From an uncultured Bacteriovoracaceae bacterium (GTDB lineage Bacteria > Bdellovibrionota > Bacteriovoracia > Bacteriovoracales > Bacteriovoracaceae), in NCBI GenBank assembly GCA_950054155.1, contig CATLOT010000003.1, forward strand, positions 106,785-170,784: a DNA stretch of 64,000 nucleotides. The letters run 5' to 3'. Positions 53,213 through 61,473 of this stretch are shown piece after piece. Positions within the stretch are counted from its first letter, which is position 1; every line of letters starts with the position of its first letter. The translations under genes and the position numbers were made by a program. The notes beneath the pieces were generated by a model. The model was not told the DNA's origin. It saw only the letters and a list, made by a program, of their open reading frames with translations, and searched no databases.

Positions 53213-53947
53213 TTATTGAATGATCTCAAAGTTCTTCATATTTTTACCAAAGAAGCCCTGAGGAAGTGAGGGTCTCGCCCCAAGCTCTTGCTCCTTTCTG
53301 GTAATACAAGACTTGATGTTCTCATACGCCTCTGTCCAAGTTACAGAATGAGGAACCTCCTCAAGAAGACAACTATCCCAAAAGGTATACTTGTAATCTG
53401 GAGAACAGCCAAATGAAGGACGGTCTTTGATTGCGGCCGTAAGAATAATTCTATTATCGCCCATAAGCTGCTTAGTGATAAATTGTCCCGAGTAACAAGC
53501 AGAAATAAGTATGACCGAAGGGGCATCACCGCAATTATCGTTTACGAGCTTAGCTAAGGTATTAGGCTGGAGAGCATAATCGCGACTAAGGTAAAAGCCT
53601 CCTCTTTTAATTCCATGAGAGGTCATGTGAACAAAACATCCACCATTATCTTTCAAATTAAAATTTTCAAAAACTGTCTTAATATTCGCGAGATTGGCAA
53701 CACCATCAGCCTGTTCAATAAACTTTGCACTTGATGTCAGATGCGTTTGATTTTCCTCTCTTACACCTAGGCCATCAAACATAGCAGCAAGGTCTAAGCG
53801 CCCCACATCAAAGTTATCAATTGAATGATCGCCACTTATAAAGAGAGATTTCCATTCATATTTCTGTGCATAAACATCATTATTAACGCCAAGAAAAGAA
53901 ATGGTAAGGACAAGAGCTGCAGCTCTTAGATTGCTAAGTATATTCAC
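53213..53947 (-). CDS. Exported C13/caspase-fold cysteine peptidase
   Basis: A 244-aa protein with a signal peptide (about residues 1-27). The catalytic dyad of clan CD is seen as HMTSHG (His111) and ILISACYSGQF (Cys151), with spacing typical of C13 (legumain) relatives. The Asp-rich start (FISGDHSIDNFDVGRLDL) resembles the PF01650-type fold. It may process envelope or prey proteins. Context: between two large exported proteins. Confidence 0.8.
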   Translation of the reverse strand: MNILSNLRAAALVLTISFLGVNNDVYAQKYEWKSLFISGDHSIDNFDVGRLDLAAMFDGLGVREENQTHLTSSAKFIEQADGVANLANIKTVFENFNLKDNGGCFVHMTSHGIKRGGFYLSRDYALQPNTLAKLVNDNCGDAPSVILISACYSGQFITKQLMGDNRIILTAAIKDRPSFGCSPDYKYTFWDSCLLEEVPHSVTWTEAYENIKSCITRKEQELGARPSLPQGFFGKNMKNFEIIQ

Positions 53948-54039
53948 TATTCCTCCGAGTTTTTTATTTTTAAGAGGATAAGCTCATATCATAGTTAATA
54001 TTATATTGGGAACTTTAACCAACGCACATCATTAAATAC

Positions 54040-54070
54040 GATGCCCCTAACTTAAAGATCTAGGGGCATC
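54040..54070 (-). terminator. Terminator of the 309-aa exported protein gene
   Basis: A perfect 10-bp stem GATGCCCCTA/TAGGGGCATC with an 11-base loop lies 11 bases beyond the stop codon. Confidence 0.6.
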
Positions 54071-54081
54071 AATTTAGTCTG

Positions 54082-55011
54082 CTAAAGCGGAAACTTCTTG
54101 ATAACGGTGCATTTCGTAAAGTTGTTTTGACGATTCTTACTATCAAAGTATTTTATTCTACAATTAAATCCTTTTTTCCTACAAAGACTCGAGCTAGCCA
54201 TCAAGTCATCATCGTCACTATAATAGATCTCTAGCATCTTATAATTACCTGTTGCAGTTATCCTAATCGTCTTAGGGCCCTTTGCTTTACGGTAGAATGA
54301 GCGAATAACAAGCTGATCTGACGTCATAACCCCAAAATACTCAACAGGGGAATTAGCATTAAATTGTCCAATATGGTTTTCATAAATTTTAATCTGATGT
54401 AACTCATCTATCTCTGTGTCGATGACAACAGGAGTTCCCACTGCTGGTGGAGGCAAAACTAATGAAGTTGAAAGATCAAAGTCGAAATAGGTTTTCTGAT
54501 GTGGTGATACAACAAGTCTCTTTACTACAGAATCAGTTTCCTTATCTTGTATTTTACACTTGAAGTTCAAGTTATAATCGTCAGGTCCCACGAAGTTTGA
54601 ACATTTAAATGTGAGCTCCTGGTGAGCAGGTGCTTTTTCGTCGTTATAAACAGTAAGACTTTTCACATATGTCGACAATGGTCTGCCCGCTACTTTCAAA
54701 AAGCTCATAACGATAGAGCTTAAACGATACTTACAGTGCTTGTTGTAACCCCAGCTCGTATTTATTGAAACATCAAAAGTATTATTCCTAATCGGCCCTC
54801 TCGAAGTAAGATAATGCCTCTTACTGCTTCTTGTTCTGTAAGGGAAATTACTAGTTGTACACAAACGACTGTGCCTACTGGCTTTATACTCGGCAACCAG
54901 CTCGACTTCCACGGCTTGTTTTGAAAACTCTTCATTTGCAATCCCTGTAACCTGAAGCTCTGAGGCCAATGTACTCATTACAGTAAAAGCTAAAAATATT
55001 ACCCTCATCAT
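54082..55011 (-). CDS. Exported protein of unknown function
   Basis: A 309-aa exported protein (signal MMRVIFLAFTVMSTLASE; an alternative start is the second Met). Predicted largely beta structure with about eight cysteines (LCTTSNF, HCKYRL, ECSNF-like, SLCRKKGFNCRIKY), suggesting disulfide-stabilised domains. No family recognised. Divergent from the Crp-type regulator by 71 bases. Confidence 0.6.
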   Translation of the reverse strand: MMRVIFLAFTVMSTLASELQVTGIANEEFSKQAVEVELVAEYKASRHSRLCTTSNFPYRTRSSKRHYLTSRGPIRNNTFDVSINTSWGYNKHCKYRLSSIVMSFLKVAGRPLSTYVKSLTVYNDEKAPAHQELTFKCSNFVGPDDYNLNFKCKIQDKETDSVVKRLVVSPHQKTYFDFDLSTSLVLPPPAVGTPVVIDTEIDELHQIKIYENHIGQFNANSPVEYFGVMTSDQLVIRSFYRKAKGPKTIRITATGNYKMLEIYYSDDDDLMASSSLCRKKGFNCRIKYFDSKNRQNNFTKCTVIKKFPL

Positions 55012-55082
55012 TATCTATCTCCCTTAAAAGGTTTAGTATGAAGAGGAATATAGTTTGTAAAAAACTTGTGGAGAAGTGACCT

Positions 55083-55667
55083 ATGTCAATCCCTAATAAT
55101 TCTGACCAGTTAAGGGCATTGTTCTCACAAATGACAAAAATTCCGGATCAGGAATGGCTCATTATAAAAGATCTTTTTAAGCTTACTCACTTTAAAAAAG
55201 GTGAGATCATTGAAGAATCAGGAATTATCAGCACTCATATTGGCCTCATAGAAAAGGGCCTTATTCGAGGTTATTACACCCTTCTCAATGGTTCTGAAAA
55301 AGCAAAGAATTTTCGTTATGAAGGAAACTTTTTTGCCAATTATAACTCTCTTCTCACCAAAGAACCGTCATTAATTACCATTCAAGCTCTTGAAGATTGT
55401 ACAGTATGGCTAGCTCATTTTGATAGTCTTCATCACAAAATTAAGAATAGCCTCTTTTGGCAGACCTTTCTAAGAAGAGCTAATGAGAGAGAGTTTTTGA
55501 TTAAAGAGAGACGAGAGTACGAACTGTTAACATTAAATGCGAAAGAGCGCTACTTATCATTTCTTAGAAGTTCACCACAGATACACGAACGCCTTTCTCA
55601 GTATCATATTGCAAATTATTTAGGAATCGATAGATCTTCTTTTAACAGGTTAATAAAGAGCCTTTAA
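55083..55667 (+). CDS. Crp/Fnr-type transcription regulator
   Basis: A 194-aa protein with a cyclic-nucleotide-binding-like beta-barrel (about 20-125: FKKGEIIEESGIISTHIGLIEKGLIRGYY) and a C-terminal helix-turn-helix (LSQYHIANYLGIDRSSFNRLIKSL). There is no Fnr cysteine set or Crp Arg pocket, so the ligand is probably not cAMP. Similar proteins are common in Bacteroidetes. It may regulate the downstream 55755 operon or the divergent gene. Confidence 0.8.
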   Translation: MSIPNNSDQLRALFSQMTKIPDQEWLIIKDLFKLTHFKKGEIIEESGIISTHIGLIEKGLIRGYYTLLNGSEKAKNFRYEGNFFANYNSLLTKEPSLITIQALEDCTVWLAHFDSLHHKIKNSLFWQTFLRRANEREFLIKERREYELLTLNAKERYLSFLRSSPQIHERLSQYHIANYLGIDRSSFNRLIKSL

Positions 55668-55754
55668 AGTAAATTTTTCCCATCTATTAGTATAGTCATT
55701 CTCATAGTGATAAAAATCTCATCATAAGGAATTCACCATTAAATTAGGAAACTT

Positions 55755-56114
55755 ATGAAAACTTTAATAGCCCTCTCCCTTATCTCATTTAATACATTTG
55801 GTGCTCTAACCATGACTGATGTGGCAGGCAGCTATGAGATTACACATCCAGCCCTTCCCGTCTCTAATATTGTTACCCTTAAAGCAAATGGTAGCATTTC
55901 TTTAAGTGAAAACTCTCCCTTTGGTACTTTTAATTGTGAAGGACAAGCGACACTTACAGATGAACTTCTGACTTCAGAGGTGACTTGTGACAATGGAGCG
56001 ACCTTTACACAAGAAATTGATCTCACAGGTGTAACAATCGCTGATACCTTTGAAGCTCCTGTTTACTCTAGCCTCTATCAGGCTCAGGTGGTGATGACCT
56101 TTACGAAGCTCTAA
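55755..56114 (+). CDS. Small secreted beta protein
   Basis: A 119-aa exported protein (signal MKTLIALSLISFNTFGA). The mature sequence looks like a small lipocalin- or META-like barrel (VAGSYEITHPAL, NIVTLKANGSISLSEN, FNCEGQATLTDELLTSEVTC), one possible disulfide. It lies ten bases before the JmjC/cupin-4 gene. Function unknown. Confidence 0.6.
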   Translation: MKTLIALSLISFNTFGALTMTDVAGSYEITHPALPVSNIVTLKANGSISLSENSPFGTFNCEGQATLTDELLTSEVTCDNGATFTQEIDLTGVTIADTFEAPVYSSLYQAQVVMTFTKL

Positions 56115-56124
56115 GTATTTCAGT

Positions 56125-57012
56125 ATGGAAAATATAATTGAGAATTTTTTTGGCTCAAGACTAGAGTTTCTAGAGTCCTATAAGAGCGGAGAACCTGTGG
56201 TGGTCCATCACCCACCAGAAAAGTTTAAAGATCTTATGGAGCTAAAATACTTAAGTTCTCTTGAGTCCCTTTTAGACTCATGGCCTTGTGAGGTGAATGC
56301 CTATTCTCCAGGAATCGCTGATGAAGTGAATTCTTCTCAAGTGAGCCCAAAGCAAGCAAGAGAACTCTTTAGCAAAGGCAGTGGTCTTTTTTTCGATGAC
56401 CCCAATCGCTTCGAGGAAACGCTTTCTGTCTGGCTTGAAAGCCTTCGCCAAGAGATGGGCTTCTCCCATATGACCTATTCTCGAAGCCTCATTTATGCCA
56501 TTAAAAAAGGCGAAGGGACTTCTGCCCATTTCGATCAGAATATCAATTTCGTGATCCAGATTTCTGGTTCAAAGAAGTGGTGGATTGCTCCCAACACTTC
56601 AGTCGAAAATCCAATGACGAGATATACAATTGGCACCGAAGCTGATCCAGAATTAGACAGTTATCTCGATGAGGATCTTCCCACCGAATTCCCAGAAGAA
56701 TCATTAGAATTCACACTGAATCCTGGCTCAGTCCTCTTCTTACCGAGAGGGGCTTGGCACAAAACCGAAGCGACTGAAGATGCCCTCTCTTTGAATTTTA
56801 CTTATTCAGCACCAACTTGGATTGATATGCTACAAACGGCCCTAAGAGGAAGGCTTGCCATGTCTCCCTACTGGCGCCAGACAGCTGACTTTGTCACAGA
56901 CCCAGAGCTACATACAGAGGCCATCGCGATGTTTGATACCTTACTTGATCAACTCAAGACAGATGTTCCTTCATGGCAGGCCAGAGATATCCTAGGCGCA
57001 ATTGAAGAATGA
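56125..57012 (+). CDS. JmjC/cupin-4 Fe(II) oxygenase
   Basis: A 295-aa protein of the cupin-4/JmjC family (ribosomal-oxygenase type). The metal triad is H135-F-D137 (GTSAHFDQN) and H212 (PRGAWHKTE); KKWWIAPN and GSVLFLPRG are family signatures. Relatives hydroxylate arginine or histidine of ribosomal proteins, or small peptides. Here it is co-translated with a partner gene whose ATG overlaps its stop codon. Confidence 0.85.
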   Translation: MENIIENFFGSRLEFLESYKSGEPVVVHHPPEKFKDLMELKYLSSLESLLDSWPCEVNAYSPGIADEVNSSQVSPKQARELFSKGSGLFFDDPNRFEETLSVWLESLRQEMGFSHMTYSRSLIYAIKKGEGTSAHFDQNINFVIQISGSKKWWIAPNTSVENPMTRYTIGTEADPELDSYLDEDLPTEFPEESLEFTLNPGSVLFLPRGAWHKTEATEDALSLNFTYSAPTWIDMLQTALRGRLAMSPYWRQTADFVTDPELHTEAIAMFDTLLDQLKTDVPSWQARDILGAIEE

Positions 57013-57473
57013 GAAATCAATTTAAATCGGTTCTAATTAAAGGGAGATGTTTTCTCTATCCTCTTCCAGTAATCAAGGAGAATAAATATCTTTTAGAAGT
57101 TCCTCAGGACTTTTCTGATATCTTTATTCTCCTCTTTCAAAATCATTTTTTGAAAAATCCTGAAGGCGATTGGAAAGGGTGGCAAAAGAGCGAAGTCCAT
57201 TCTGATGGCAAGACTCCCATTTACCGGCTCGACATCGAAAATTTATCTCTCACCATACTTTCCTCTCCAGAAGATGACCCTCAAAAGGCTGCGACCATTA
57301 ATGAATTATTGGAAAAGAAAATCAAGGCAGTCTTCCAAGGAATGGAAGGCGCAAAAGAGTCGTTAAAAAAGACTTATGAAAACCAAAAAAGCTGTTCAAC
57401 TTGTCAAAGATTGGGAATAGCTTCTGCTGAGCGAGAGAAGGTCATCAAGGCTTTTTACACTATTGAACAATGA
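57009..57473 (+). CDS. Small partner of the JmjC/cupin-4 oxygenase
   Basis: A 154-aa cytoplasmic protein of mixed alpha/beta composition with a CSTC pair near the C-terminus (NQKSCSTCQRLG). It overlaps the oxygenase stop by four bases, so it may be a subunit or substrate. No family recognised. Confidence 0.6.
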   Translation: MRNQFKSVLIKGRCFLYPLPVIKENKYLLEVPQDFSDIFILLFQNHFLKNPEGDWKGWQKSEVHSDGKTPIYRLDIENLSLTILSSPEDDPQKAATINELLEKKIKAVFQGMEGAKESLKKTYENQKSCSTCQRLGIASAEREKVIKAFYTIEQ

Positions 57474-57475
57474 AT

Positions 57476-57775
57476 GAGCCTTCTCCCCAAACCTTGGTCC
57501 ACTCCAAAGTATACACCTAAACATTTGAAGATTATGCTTCTAATGAGAAGATATTTTACCCTCCCAAAAAGCTAACAACTGAGGGGGCTCCAGCGAGTTA
57601 CAAGCCTTCAAAAGGCGATGTGACCTATTATTCTCCATGGGGAGATGTCGCGATTTTTTACAAAGATTTCTCAGATTCAAAAGGCTTATTAAAGCTAGGA
57701 AAAATCACTTCAGATGTCGATCAACTTTTAAAGCTAAAAGACTCTGAAGTGAGTATTGAAAAGATAATTGATTAA
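57476..57775 (+). pseudogene. Cyclophilin-like (DUF369-type) gene remnant
   Basis: From 57521 to the stop at 57773 the frame reads a clear C-terminal part of a cyclophilin-like protein: FEDYASNEKIFYPPKKL, GAPASYKP, GDVTYYSPWGDVAIFY and GLLKLGKI. In this frame a TAA lies immediately upstream and no start codon is usable. A SLLPKPW-like fragment in another frame at about 57477 suggests a frameshift and loss of the N-terminal ~30 residues. Its last four bases overlap the end of the SDR gene. Confidence 0.7.
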
Positions 57776-58509
57776 GGTAAGTAGGCGCCACCACAAACAG
57801 GAGTATAGGTACCTGTTATATGTCCGCTATTTTCGCTAGCTAGAAAACGAACAGTATTCGCAACATCCTCTGGAGTTGCAATCTTCTGAGTCGGTGTAAA
57901 CTGTCGAATCATTTCTTTAAAGTCATCAGGCGCATTTTTAGTGGCATCAGTTAAGACCAAGCCTGGGGCAACGATATTAGAAGTTATTCCCATTGGACCT
58001 AATTCTTGTGCAAGGTACTTACTAAAAGAATCTAGGGCACCTTTCGCTGTTCCGTGGGCAATAAACGTAGGAGCTGGACTTTCAGAAAGTGTACTAGAGA
58101 TAAAAATTAATCGACCATACTTCTTGTTAATCATATTAGGAACTGCCAGTTTCGCAGCTGCGTAAGAGGCATGAACTTCATCGTTTAGCTTTTGTGCAAA
58201 TTCTTCCCATGTCTGTTCAGTGAATGGCTTTGGTGTGAAGTTCATATTTGCATTTGAAACTAGGATATCGACTCCTCCAAACTCATTAATTCGATCGAAC
58301 ATTGTTTTTAAATGTGCATCATCTCGAACATCAGCTTGAATCGGGTGTGCTTCTCCTCCTTCGTCGTTGATAAAGTCAGCCAGCTTTTGTGCTTTCGCTT
58401 GGCTATTAACATAATTGATAAAGACTCGGTTTCCTTCTTTAGCAAGTGATCTCGCGATAGCGGCACCGATCCCTCTAGCTCCACCCGTGATTAATGCGTT
58501 TTTTTTCAT
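57772..58509 (-). CDS. Short-chain dehydrogenase with substituted catalytic Tyr
   Basis: A 245-aa SDR, FabG-like, with the cofactor motif ITGGARGIGAAIA. The active-site segment reads AHGTAKGALD, so the usual YxxxK Tyr is His152 while Lys156 remains; Ser is present in FISST. NNAG is changed to SNAN. It could be an inactive or altered-mechanism member; some actinobacterial SDRs also carry this variant. The promoter contains a SoxR box, and the divergent gene encodes SoxR. Confidence 0.85.
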   Translation of the reverse strand: MKKNALITGGARGIGAAIARSLAKEGNRVFINYVNSQAKAQKLADFINDEGGEAHPIQADVRDDAHLKTMFDRINEFGGVDILVSNANMNFTPKPFTEQTWEEFAQKLNDEVHASYAAAKLAVPNMINKKYGRLIFISSTLSESPAPTFIAHGTAKGALDSFSKYLAQELGPMGITSNIVAPGLVLTDATKNAPDDFKEMIRQFTPTQKIATPEDVANTVRFLASENSGHITGTYTPVCGGAYLP

Positions 58510-58536
58510 TTTGACTCCTTTTCATAAATTGCTTAA

Positions 58537-58567
58537 ATTATAAAACCTCAAGCTAGGTTGAGGTCAA
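58537..58567 (-). promoter_or_regulatory. SoxR-controlled promoter of the SDR gene
   Basis: On the minus strand the -35 TTGACC and -10 TATAAT are separated by 19 bases, the long spacer typical of MerR-family activated promoters. The spacer and -35 overlap the dyad CCTCAAGCTAGGTTGAGG at 58546-58563, which closely matches the E. coli sox box CCTCAAGTTAACTTGAGG. Confidence 0.9.
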
Positions 58568-58584
58568 GCGAAAAATAGGTTTAA

Positions 58585-59034
58585 ATGGACTCGGAAAAAG
58601 AATATTTATCAGTTGGTGAAATATCCAAAAGAAGTGGTGTTGCTGTTTCTGCGATTCATTTTTATGAGACAAAAGGTCTTTTAAGATCCCATCGCAATAA
58701 GGGAAACCAGCGTCGCTTTCACCGCAGGGAACTTAGAGTTTTGAGTTATATAAAAGTCGCACAGACGATTGGCCTTTCCCTTGAAGAAATTAAGCAGGCA
58801 TTTAAGGCAATTGAAAAAAAAGAGCGTCCCTCTGAAAGTGACTGGAAAAAACTAGGCAAGGCCTGGGACACAGTACTAACTGAAAAACTTATTTTGATAA
58901 AAAAGGTGAAATCACAATTAGGTCAATGTATCGGATGTGGTTGCCTGTCTTTAAAGGATTGTCCTTTAAGAAACCCCGAAGATGAGCTTTCTAAAAAGGG
59001 AAGCGGCCCTCTTTTATTAATCCCGTCGAAGTAA
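58585..59034 (+). CDS. soxR: Redox-sensing MerR-family regulator SoxR
   Basis: A 149-aa protein. The N-terminal MerR HTH (VGEISKRSGVAVSAIHFYET) and dimer helix are followed by the [2Fe-2S] motif CIGCGCLSLKDC (C-x2-C-x-C-x5-C), exact for SoxR. It activates its targets when the cluster is oxidised by redox-cycling compounds. It is divergent from the SDR gene, with the sox box in between, so the SDR is the predicted target. Confidence 0.95.
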   Translation: MDSEKEYLSVGEISKRSGVAVSAIHFYETKGLLRSHRNKGNQRRFHRRELRVLSYIKVAQTIGLSLEEIKQAFKAIEKKERPSESDWKKLGKAWDTVLTEKLILIKKVKSQLGQCIGCGCLSLKDCPLRNPEDELSKKGSGPLLLIPSK

Positions 59035-59412
59035 CTTCTGGTATTTACCCTGAAGCCTTGATGTTAATAAGGTCCAAAGAATTTTGCCGTTATTATCAAG
59101 CTTATAGGTTTGGGTGCAAAGAATTTGTTTGGCATTTTTTGAAAGACGACTCCAGCGCTTACCTTTGGCGCGGTAACGAGGAGAAAGCTGAATTCCTAAA
59201 ATTGATACTTTCGAACCAAGAATTGGTATCCGGTGTCGAAAACAAAAGTGAGTTAAATGGAGTGGATTGGTTAATTAAGTGAATGAAGGGGTGCGTGTTG
59301 AAATCGCTGCTGTTCAAGACTCTACGTCTCAGCTTCTCATTGATGAGGCCGATTACTTTCACCCTATCACCAGTGACGATTGGTTTACCCTTAATCCTAA
59401 ACCACAAAAAAA
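59035..59412. other. Interval without a convincing gene
   Basis: About 380 bases between soxR and the terminator of the VWA gene. A 74-codon ORF at 59058-59282 and a GTG ORF overlapping its stop (59279) have no ribosome-binding site or recognisable sequence, and the second runs through a terminator. I see no RNA gene or repeat here. It may be a decayed gene. Confidence 0.5.
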
Positions 59413-59433
59413 GGGGACTCGTAAAAAGTCCCC
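59413..59433 (-). terminator. Terminator of the sigma/VWA operon
   Basis: A perfect 7-bp stem GGGGACT/AGTCCCC with a seven-base loop is followed on the minus strand by TTTTTTTGTGG, 27 bases after the VWA stop codon. Confidence 0.8.
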
Positions 59434-59460
59434 TCGTCGTAATACTGCTAAGAAGAATAA

Positions 59461-61461
59461 CTATTTCTTTAAGCTAGTCGCAAAGTCGATGAGATCGATG
59501 AACTCACCTCTAAGGTTGAGTTCATCCTTCCCTTTTGAGTTTTTCGCCCATTCACGAATATCTTTAAAGCTGACATTCTTGGTCATCTCATCTTCCCTAA
59601 GCTTCATGCCAAAAGCTGCTACAGAGGTCGCAAAGAGAAGCTCACGATCTCCCTTTAACTCACTCTGGGGAGCATTCTTAAGGGGAACTTCAAACTTTGT
59701 TGAAAACGTCCCTTCCGGCTTTTTGTAACGAACCTTAACATTAAGAATTTCATTTGAGTCATTGTCTTTTACTACGACTTTCTTGCCATACTTAAGATCA
59801 TCAACTTTTGCTAAGGGCATTTTTTCATCAACACCCACAACTTCATAAAGAGCTGTTACGGTATGACCAGCTCCAATTTCACCAGCATCTTTCTTATCAT
59901 CATTAAAGTCTTTAGCAGCTAACGTTCTATTTTCATAACCAATCAAGCGATAAGCCTGAACATACTGGGGATTAAATTCCACTTGAATTTTTACATCCTT
60001 CGCGACAGTGGTCATATTCTTTTCAAGATCATGCTTAAAGACTTTATTGGCTTCACTAAGATTGTCGATGTAAGCGTAATTCCCATTACCTTTGTTTGAA
60101 AGTTCTTCAAGCATTCCGTCTTGATAATTGCCCATACCAAAACCCAGGACCGTAAGAAAAATATTTTCCTTGGCCTTTTCCTTTACCATATCGACAAGAC
60201 CACCACGATGAGACGTTCCTATATTAAAATCCCCATCTGTTGCCAGGATAACGCGATTAACGCCACCTTCTTTAAAAGCCACTTTTGCTAATTTGTAAGC
60301 AGCTTCAATCCCTGCCCCCCCATTAGTCGATCCACCAGCATTTAAACGATTAAGGGCACTAAGAATTTTTACTCTATCCTTTGCAGGAGTTGGCTCTAGC
60401 ACAACACCAGCAGCTCCAGCATAGACCACAAGAGAGATAGTATCTGTTGGCTCAAGTTCTCTTAAAAGAATTTTCAAACTCTCTTTTAAAAGAGGAAGCT
60501 TATTAGTGGCATTCATTGAACCAGAGACATCTAAAAGAAAGACAAGATTCTTTTGTGCTTTTAACTTTGGCATCTGTGCCTTCATCGCTACCCTAACCAA
60601 ACGACGGCCTTGATGGAAAGGACTTTCTGCCTGATCTACTTTTACAGAAATGGGATGGTCACTATGATCCATTTTTAAATCATAGGGAAAGTAATTGATC
60701 AGCTCTTCCACACGAATACTATGCTTGGGAGGAAGACTTCCATTTTCTAAGAAGCGACGGACATTGGCATAGCTTGCGGTATCAACATCTATGGAAAAAG
60801 TTGAAAGAGGCTCAGCCTGAACACTGACATAAGAATTGCTTTCAACATGGTCATACCCTTCTCTATTAAAGGCTTCTCTATCATTAACAACTTGTGAGTC
60901 TGCGATAGAAAAATGCGTTCCCCCTTTAAAGGCCAATGATTGAGCGCTCCCAGCAGCAATCTCTGGGCTAGCACTAGCCTTGGACTTTTTAGCCAGCCTT
61001 CCTCGTGATTCCGCCTTTGCCAGAACTTTTCTTTTTGGAGCTTCGCTCCTTTCATTCAATTGTCCTACCCAAGAATCAGCGCCGTCAAAAACGCCATCAT
61101 TAATTTTTGTTAAGCGGTCAACTGCCCTTTCTCTAAATTGAAAAAAGATGACAGGAAGAGCAATCACAAAGACAAAAAGAGGAGCTAATTTTTTTATTGA
61201 AAACCAGTCCCATATTGACTTGGACTGAATCGGTTTGAGAACCTCTTCTCTCTTTTCAGGCGCTAGTCTTAAGGAATCATCCTTTGAAAACTCCTCTCCT
61301 AAGCGGTTTTTAAAGTCGAGGATATGATCAACCTCTTGTTGAATTTCTTCCTCGCTAATTCCTTCTTTCAAAAGACGAGCGCGAAATTCTTCTTTTTGGG
61401 TTTCCTCTAATTCACCTAGAGCGTAAGCTGTAAACTGGGGGTCATTTGTAAATGTGGCCAT
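59461..61461 (-). CDS. Membrane VWA (YfbK-like) protein with anti-sigma-like N-terminus
   Basis: A 666-aa protein. Residues 1-85 resemble the cytoplasmic helical part of anti-sigma factors (DPQFTAYALGELEETQKEEF). A membrane helix lies at about 90-108, a disordered periplasmic linker follows, then a VWA domain with MIDAS DVSGS (311-315) and a C-terminal DUF3520-type region, as in YfbK. It is directly downstream of the ECF sigma gene (12-base gap), so it probably holds or regulates that sigma factor. Substrate of the VWA domain unknown. Confidence 0.85.
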   Translation of the reverse strand: MATFTNDPQFTAYALGELEETQKEEFRARLLKEGISEEEIQQEVDHILDFKNRLGEEFSKDDSLRLAPEKREEVLKPIQSKSIWDWFSIKKLAPLFVFVIALPVIFFQFRERAVDRLTKINDGVFDGADSWVGQLNERSEAPKRKVLAKAESRGRLAKKSKASASPEIAAGSAQSLAFKGGTHFSIADSQVVNDREAFNREGYDHVESNSYVSVQAEPLSTFSIDVDTASYANVRRFLENGSLPPKHSIRVEELINYFPYDLKMDHSDHPISVKVDQAESPFHQGRRLVRVAMKAQMPKLKAQKNLVFLLDVSGSMNATNKLPLLKESLKILLRELEPTDTISLVVYAGAAGVVLEPTPAKDRVKILSALNRLNAGGSTNGGAGIEAAYKLAKVAFKEGGVNRVILATDGDFNIGTSHRGGLVDMVKEKAKENIFLTVLGFGMGNYQDGMLEELSNKGNGNYAYIDNLSEANKVFKHDLEKNMTTVAKDVKIQVEFNPQYVQAYRLIGYENRTLAAKDFNDDKKDAGEIGAGHTVTALYEVVGVDEKMPLAKVDDLKYGKKVVVKDNDSNEILNVKVRYKKPEGTFSTKFEVPLKNAPQSELKGDRELLFATSVAAFGMKLREDEMTKNVSFKDIREWAKNSKGKDELNLRGEFIDLIDFATSLKK

Positions 61462-61473
61462 GTCGATCTCCTC

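Noticed and set aside
59058..59410. Two overlapping plus-strand ORFs between soxR and the VWA gene (GTGA overlap) and one minus-strand ORF
   Set aside because: No ribosome-binding sites, no recognisable protein sequence, and the second ORF runs through a strong terminator into the antisense of the VWA gene.
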